NCBI RefSeq assembly: GCF_010731675.1
Contig: NZ_AP022584.1
Span: 124,001 to 188,000, forward strand
Source: Mycobacterium marseillense
GTDB lineage: Bacteria; Actinomycetota; Actinomycetes; Mycobacteriales; Mycobacteriaceae
DNA length: 64,000 nt
Reading direction: 5' to 3'
The notes under the pieces were generated by a model. That model ran no database searches, had not been told where the DNA came from, and worked only from the letters and a program-made list of their open reading frames with translations. Below, piece by piece: positions 61,087-64,000 of this stretch; the stretch's first letter is position 1, and each line of letters begins with the position of its first letter. Both the position numbers and the translations under genes were made by a program.

Positions 61087-61275
61087 GGCTGCCTCCGATT
61101 GTCGACGGCCCAGCCCCTTGCGTCCAGGCCAGTATAAATGAATAATATCCGTTAAATAGGTGGCGAGCAACCGGGCGGAAGAATAGGCGGGTCGACCGTT
61201 GATCCACGGCGCCAAAACGCCTTTGGGTCGCGAGGCGCGCTGCTGCCGTCGCCTATTCGGGAAGACCGCCTCGGC

Positions 61276-61295
61276 TTGGGGACTTTTGGCCCTGC
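61276..61295. promoter_or_regulatory. DosR-like box
   Basis: TTGGGGACTTTTGGCCCTGC agrees with the 20-bp DosR consensus (TTSGGGACTWWAGTCCCSAA) in its whole first half and less in the second. It is 67 bases upstream of the tgs1 GTG. The rest of the 276-bp divergent region holds no other strong copy. Confidence 0.7.
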
Positions 61296-61362
61296 TGTCG
61301 TGGCGTTCCGCGATCGAGAATGGTGTTACGACTAGTTGCAGATAAGGTTGGAGGTGGCGGCC

Positions 61363-62772
61363 GTGGATCAACTGACAACCCTTGACGCCGGCTTTCTCAA
61401 GGCGGAAGACGCCGATCGGCACGTGAGTTTGGCGATCGGCGGCCTGGCGGTCATCGAGGGTCCGATCCCGGACCGGGCTGCGCTGATGGCGACCCTTGCC
61501 GAGCGGATCCGCTTGTGCCCGCGGTTCGGCCAGCGCCTGCGGACGCGCCCGTTCGACCTCGGTGCACCCGTATGGGTGGACGATCCGGACTTCGATCTCA
61601 GCCGCCACGTGCGGCACATCGCCTTGCCGCGGCCCGGCGACGATCGCGAGTTGTTCCAGTTGGCGGCCGACGTGATTTCGCGTCGCCTCGACCGGGATCG
61701 TCCGCTGTGGGAAATCTGGATCATCGAGGGCCTCAGCGACAACCGGTGGGCAATGCTCACCAAGATCCACCACTGCATGGCCGACGGAATTGCCGCCACC
61801 CATATGCTTGCCGGTCTGTGTGATGACGGCATCGGCGAGAGCTTCGCGAGTCATATCCGTGCCGGCAAAGCGACTGGCCCGCAAGGTCCTTCACCGAGCG
61901 CACGCGGGGTCAACCCCTTGAATATCCTCGGCGGCCTGTGGAACGCGTCAACGGCCATCACGGCGACCGCGGCTCGTACGGCGTTGGGTGCCGCCGAGAT
62001 TGCCGCCGGCTTGTTGCGTCCCACGACGACGTCGCTGAACGGGCCGATCACCACGTTGCGCCGCTACGGGGTCGCTCGGGTTCCCCTCGCCGACATCGCG
62101 CAGGTGTGCCAAAGCTTCGATGTCACCATCAATGACGTTGCCCTGGCCGCCATTACGGAGAGTTACCGTGACATCCTCGTGCAGCGGGGTGAAGCGCCGT
62201 TGCCGGATGCATTGCGCGCGCTGGTGCCGGTGTCGATGCGGTCTGTCGACGCGATGGACAGGACGGATAACCGCGTGTCGGTGATGCTGCCGTATCTGCC
62301 GGTCGACGAGGAGCACCCGATAGAGCGGCTGCGGGCCGTCCATTCCCGCTTGGACCGCACGAAGTCTCACGGACAGAGCCAGGCGGGTCACGCCTTCGTG
62401 TCGATGGCCAATCGCATTCCATTTCCCCTGACCGCGTGGGCCGTCCGGTTGTTGACCCAGCTTCCGCAGCGCGGTGTGACCACCCTGGCGACGAACGTCC
62501 CGGGGCCTCGTCAGCCGCTGCGACTCATGGGCCAACGGGTGCTCAGCGTATTCCCGGTTCCGCCGATCGCGATGCAATTGCGAACCGGGGTGGCGATGCT
62601 CAGCTATGCCGAGGACCTGTTCTTCGGTGTATTGGCTGATTACGAGGCCGTCGCCGACATCGACGCACTGGCCCGCGGGATCGAGCTGGCGGTGGCACGT
62701 CTGGTAGCGATCAGCAAGCAACGCAAACGAACGCGCGGTCGCCGCGGGCTGTCACTGGTCGTCAACGTCTAG
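61363..62772 (+). CDS. tgs1: Wax ester synthase/diacylglycerol acyltransferase, Tgs1-like
   Basis: The 469-residue protein starts DQLTTLDAGFLKAEDADRHV and has the acyltransferase motif HHCMADG (136-142), then NDVALAAITESYRDIL and TLATNVPGPRQPLRLMGQRV. These match M. tuberculosis Tgs1 (Rv3130c) closely. It makes triacylglycerol from diacylglycerol and acyl-CoA, used as a dormancy store. The GTG at 61363 follows GGAGGTG. It is divergent from the Acg-like gene and has a DosR-like box upstream, so hypoxic induction is expected. Confidence 0.93.
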   Translation: MDQLTTLDAGFLKAEDADRHVSLAIGGLAVIEGPIPDRAALMATLAERIRLCPRFGQRLRTRPFDLGAPVWVDDPDFDLSRHVRHIALPRPGDDRELFQLAADVISRRLDRDRPLWEIWIIEGLSDNRWAMLTKIHHCMADGIAATHMLAGLCDDGIGESFASHIRAGKATGPQGPSPSARGVNPLNILGGLWNASTAITATAARTALGAAEIAAGLLRPTTTSLNGPITTLRRYGVARVPLADIAQVCQSFDVTINDVALAAITESYRDILVQRGEAPLPDALRALVPVSMRSVDAMDRTDNRVSVMLPYLPVDEEHPIERLRAVHSRLDRTKSHGQSQAGHAFVSMANRIPFPLTAWAVRLLTQLPQRGVTTLATNVPGPRQPLRLMGQRVLSVFPVPPIAMQLRTGVAMLSYAEDLFFGVLADYEAVADIDALARGIELAVARLVAISKQRKRTRGRRGLSLVVNV

Positions 62773-62824
62773 CCGTCGCACGCAAGGTTATGCCTTGATT
62801 GCCGGCCGGCGCCGGGAAACTCGG

Positions 62825-63547
62825 TCAATGATGATGCCGCACAACGGGATCAGGCAGGAACAATCGGCAGGCGCCGGGCTCGGCGAAGGGTATGAGGTCG
62901 AGGCCCGGTGTGTCGGTGACGCCGAGCCGCTCCAGCATTCCCTCGACGATCCCGAGGTGGACCTGGCAGACGATCGTCGGGTAGCGGCGGGCCGCGTCCA
63001 GCAGCGGGCAGCGTCGCAGCGCGATCCCTCGGCGCCCGCCCGCGCCGTCAACGTCGCCGGCGGCGTCGTCGTCGGGCGCAAACCCGAGGCGAGCCAACGC
63101 CTCGAGTACGGACTGCCGGGCGTCGCCGCCGGCGACGCTGCGCTCGCCGATGAGGTCGCGTCCCCACTCGACGCCGGCGGCGCGCGCGTCGCGCTCCGGG
63201 TGGGCGCTGGTGCGCGCCAGTTGTCCGGCCAGCGCGGTCGCCAAACCCGCGTAGTCCCGCATCGCCACCGCGGGGTCGGCGGCCGACGCCCGGTACACCG
63301 TCGCCGGGCGTCCGCGTCCAGGTGACCTGGCGGTGGAGCGTTCGACGAGCCCAAGCTCGACGACCGCGTCGAGATGTTCGCGAACGGTGTTGGCGTGCAA
63401 GTCAAGAGCCGCTGCGGCATCAGTGACCCGGGCGGGGGAGTTTGCCCGCACGTAGTCGAGCACCCGCAGCCGCTGGCCGGACAGCGCCACCGGAGCCTCC
63501 AGTACCGGTGTCGGCCGCGGGCCCAAGGCGACGGGCTCTTTTTTCAC
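62825..63547 (-). CDS. SufR/ArsR-like regulator with three-cysteine C-terminus
   Basis: The 240-residue protein has a winged helix-turn-helix near residues 25-70 (DAAAALDLHANTVREHLDAV) and a C-terminal domain with Cys180, Cys194 and Cys227 (RRCPLLDAARRYPTIVC, EPGACRLF). This three-cysteine layout resembles SufR-type iron-sulfur sensors. It is divergent from a hemerythrin-like gene, which suggests sensing of iron, oxygen or nitric oxide. It starts with a GTG at 63547, three bases from a palindrome, without a ribosome site, so a leaderless transcript or a later start is possible. Confidence 0.85.
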   Translation of the reverse strand: MKKEPVALGPRPTPVLEAPVALSGQRLRVLDYVRANSPARVTDAAAALDLHANTVREHLDAVVELGLVERSTARSPGRGRPATVYRASAADPAVAMRDYAGLATALAGQLARTSAHPERDARAAGVEWGRDLIGERSVAGGDARQSVLEALARLGFAPDDDAAGDVDGAGGRRGIALRRCPLLDAARRYPTIVCQVHLGIVEGMLERLGVTDTPGLDLIPFAEPGACRLFLPDPVVRHHH

Positions 63548-63549
63548 GG

Positions 63550-63567
63550 AATTTATTGTAGTAAATT
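63550..63567. promoter_or_regulatory. Operator-like palindrome of the SufR-like regulator
   Basis: AATTTATTGTAGTAAATT has perfect six-base arms (AATTTA/TAAATT) around six bases. It is unusually AT-rich for this genome, three bases from the regulator's GTG and 77 bases upstream of the hemerythrin-like ATG. Confidence 0.65.
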
Positions 63568-63644
63568 ATTGGGCGATACACCTAGTGCAATGAGCCAGAT
63601 TCGCTCGGTGAAGCGATCGGGCTCGACCCCGAAAGGAAGCCAAC

Positions 63645-64000
63645 ATGCCGGCCAACGATGTGATCGTGGCGTCCACAGCTGCCGATGCCGGCGCGGTCGA
63701 AGCCATCACCAGCCACCGCGCGCAGCTGGCCGGGCAGCTCGCGGTGCTCACCGACGCGATGGTCTCGGCGGTCGAGCGCGGTGCGGACTTCGAGCCGGCG
63801 CGTGTTGCGGCCCTGGGCTTTTTGGCCGGCGAGTTGCTGCCGCACGCCGCCGCCGAAGAGGAGCGCCTGTACCCGGCCGCCACTCGCACGCCGCGCGCGC
63901 GGCCCCTGATCGAATCGATGATCGCGGCGCACCGCGTCATCGGCTCCCTCGTCGACAGCATCCGCACGGAACCGCCGGTGCGCGCGGCCGGTTCCGGCCA
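63645..64000 (+). CDS. Hemerythrin-like (HHE) protein, 3' end outside the window
   Basis: The frame starts at an ATG behind GAAAGGAAG and stays open for 118 codons to the window edge. It has AITSHRAQLAGQL, LLPHAAAEEERLYPAA and IAAHRVIGSLVDSI, the spaced His/Glu pattern of HHE cation-binding domains that hold a di-iron site. Such proteins bind O2 or respond to nitric oxide or peroxide. It is divergent from the SufR-like regulator, which likely controls it. Confidence 0.8.
   Translation, partial: MPANDVIVASTAADAGAVEAITSHRAQLAGQLAVLTDAMVSAVERGADFEPARVAALGFLAGELLPHAAAEEERLYPAATRTPRARPLIESMIAAHRVIGSLVDSIRTEPPVRAAGSG

Noticed and set aside
60049..61884. A 611-codon frame on the minus strand covering the nitroreductase and extending into tgs1
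   Set aside because: The first 266 codons are antisense to the well-supported tgs1 gene and its promoter; the nitroreductase fold starts at 61086.
1..64000. CRISPR array or phage genes
   Set aside because: No short regularly spaced repeats, integrase, capsid or lysis genes are visible anywhere in the window.

Overview
The window is high-GC DNA from an actinobacterium, almost certainly a Mycobacterium. The evidence is frequent GTG starts, RTGA stop/start overlaps, very many acyl-CoA dehydrogenase, enoyl-CoA hydratase, MaoC, DUF35 and P450 genes, an F420-type LLM oxidoreductase, a Tgs1-like wax ester/triacylglycerol synthase divergent from an Acg-type nitroreductase behind a DosR-like box, and a small secreted DUF732-like protein. 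I see no rRNA, tRNA, CRISPR array or intact insertion sequence.

Bases 1-47431 form a large CoA-dependent catabolic island. It opens with a minus-strand operon (1-5427) that copies the order of the M. tuberculosis igr cholesterol side-chain operon: P450, FadE29-like, ChsH2, FadE28-like, ChsH1-like, Ltp2-like. Here ChsH2 is encoded as two genes, a MaoC protein and a DUF35 protein. Next come an aldehyde dehydrogenase and a double CoA-transferase (5664-9517), a MaoC/amidohydrolase pair (9541-11207), an isochorismatase-like protein, a SnoaL-like protein, an LLM oxidoreductase with an acyl-CoA dehydrogenase (12443-14456), and a plus-strand operon of amidohydrolase, two acyl-CoA dehydrogenases and an acyl-CoA ligase (14668-19604). 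A further amidohydrolase (19612-20790) is followed by a nine-gene-type minus operon of two SDRs, a ligase, three enoyl-CoA hydratases, an acyl-CoA dehydrogenase and a double-hotdog dehydratase (20862-28510). The segment 28612-45278 adds hydratases, an SDR, a ligase, a second DUF35/thiolase pair, an HpaI-type aldolase, a TauD-type dioxygenase, a D-2-hydroxyacid dehydrogenase, a fourth amidohydrolase, two divergent acyl-CoA dehydrogenases, a thioesterase, a DapB-like dehydrogenase and a nitroreductase. Two TetR regulators (38992 and 45441) and a second P450 lie in the right part. The enzyme set fits activation to CoA thioesters, beta-oxidation, hydration and retro-aldol cleavage of a branched or alicyclic (perhaps steroid- or terpenoid-like) carbon skeleton. 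The substrate cannot be read from the sequence.

The most notable non-coding signal in the island is a 15-16 bp dyad, about GRGAAT-N4-RTTNTC, that recurs in front of nearly every transcription unit from 5471 to 43475. It marks the island as one probable regulon, with the TetR at 38992 as the best candidate regulator.

From 47432 to 58855 the gene density drops. This part holds a broken FUSC-type transporter and an aminoglycoside-phosphotransferase remnant, a LysR and a PucR-type regulator, a DUF732-like secreted protein, a small unknown protein, NAD-dependent formate dehydrogenase, monofunctional catalase and a GMC alcohol oxidoreductase. A different 29-bp element occurs four times here with fixed spacing, ahead of LysR, the DUF732-like gene, formate dehydrogenase and the GMC gene. 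The set GMC oxidoreductase, catalase and formate dehydrogenase suggests a C1 or small-alcohol oxidation module.

The right end (58856-64000) has a P450, the Acg-like nitroreductase divergent from tgs1 with a DosR-like box, and a three-cysteine SufR/ArsR-like regulator divergent from a hemerythrin-like protein that runs off the window.
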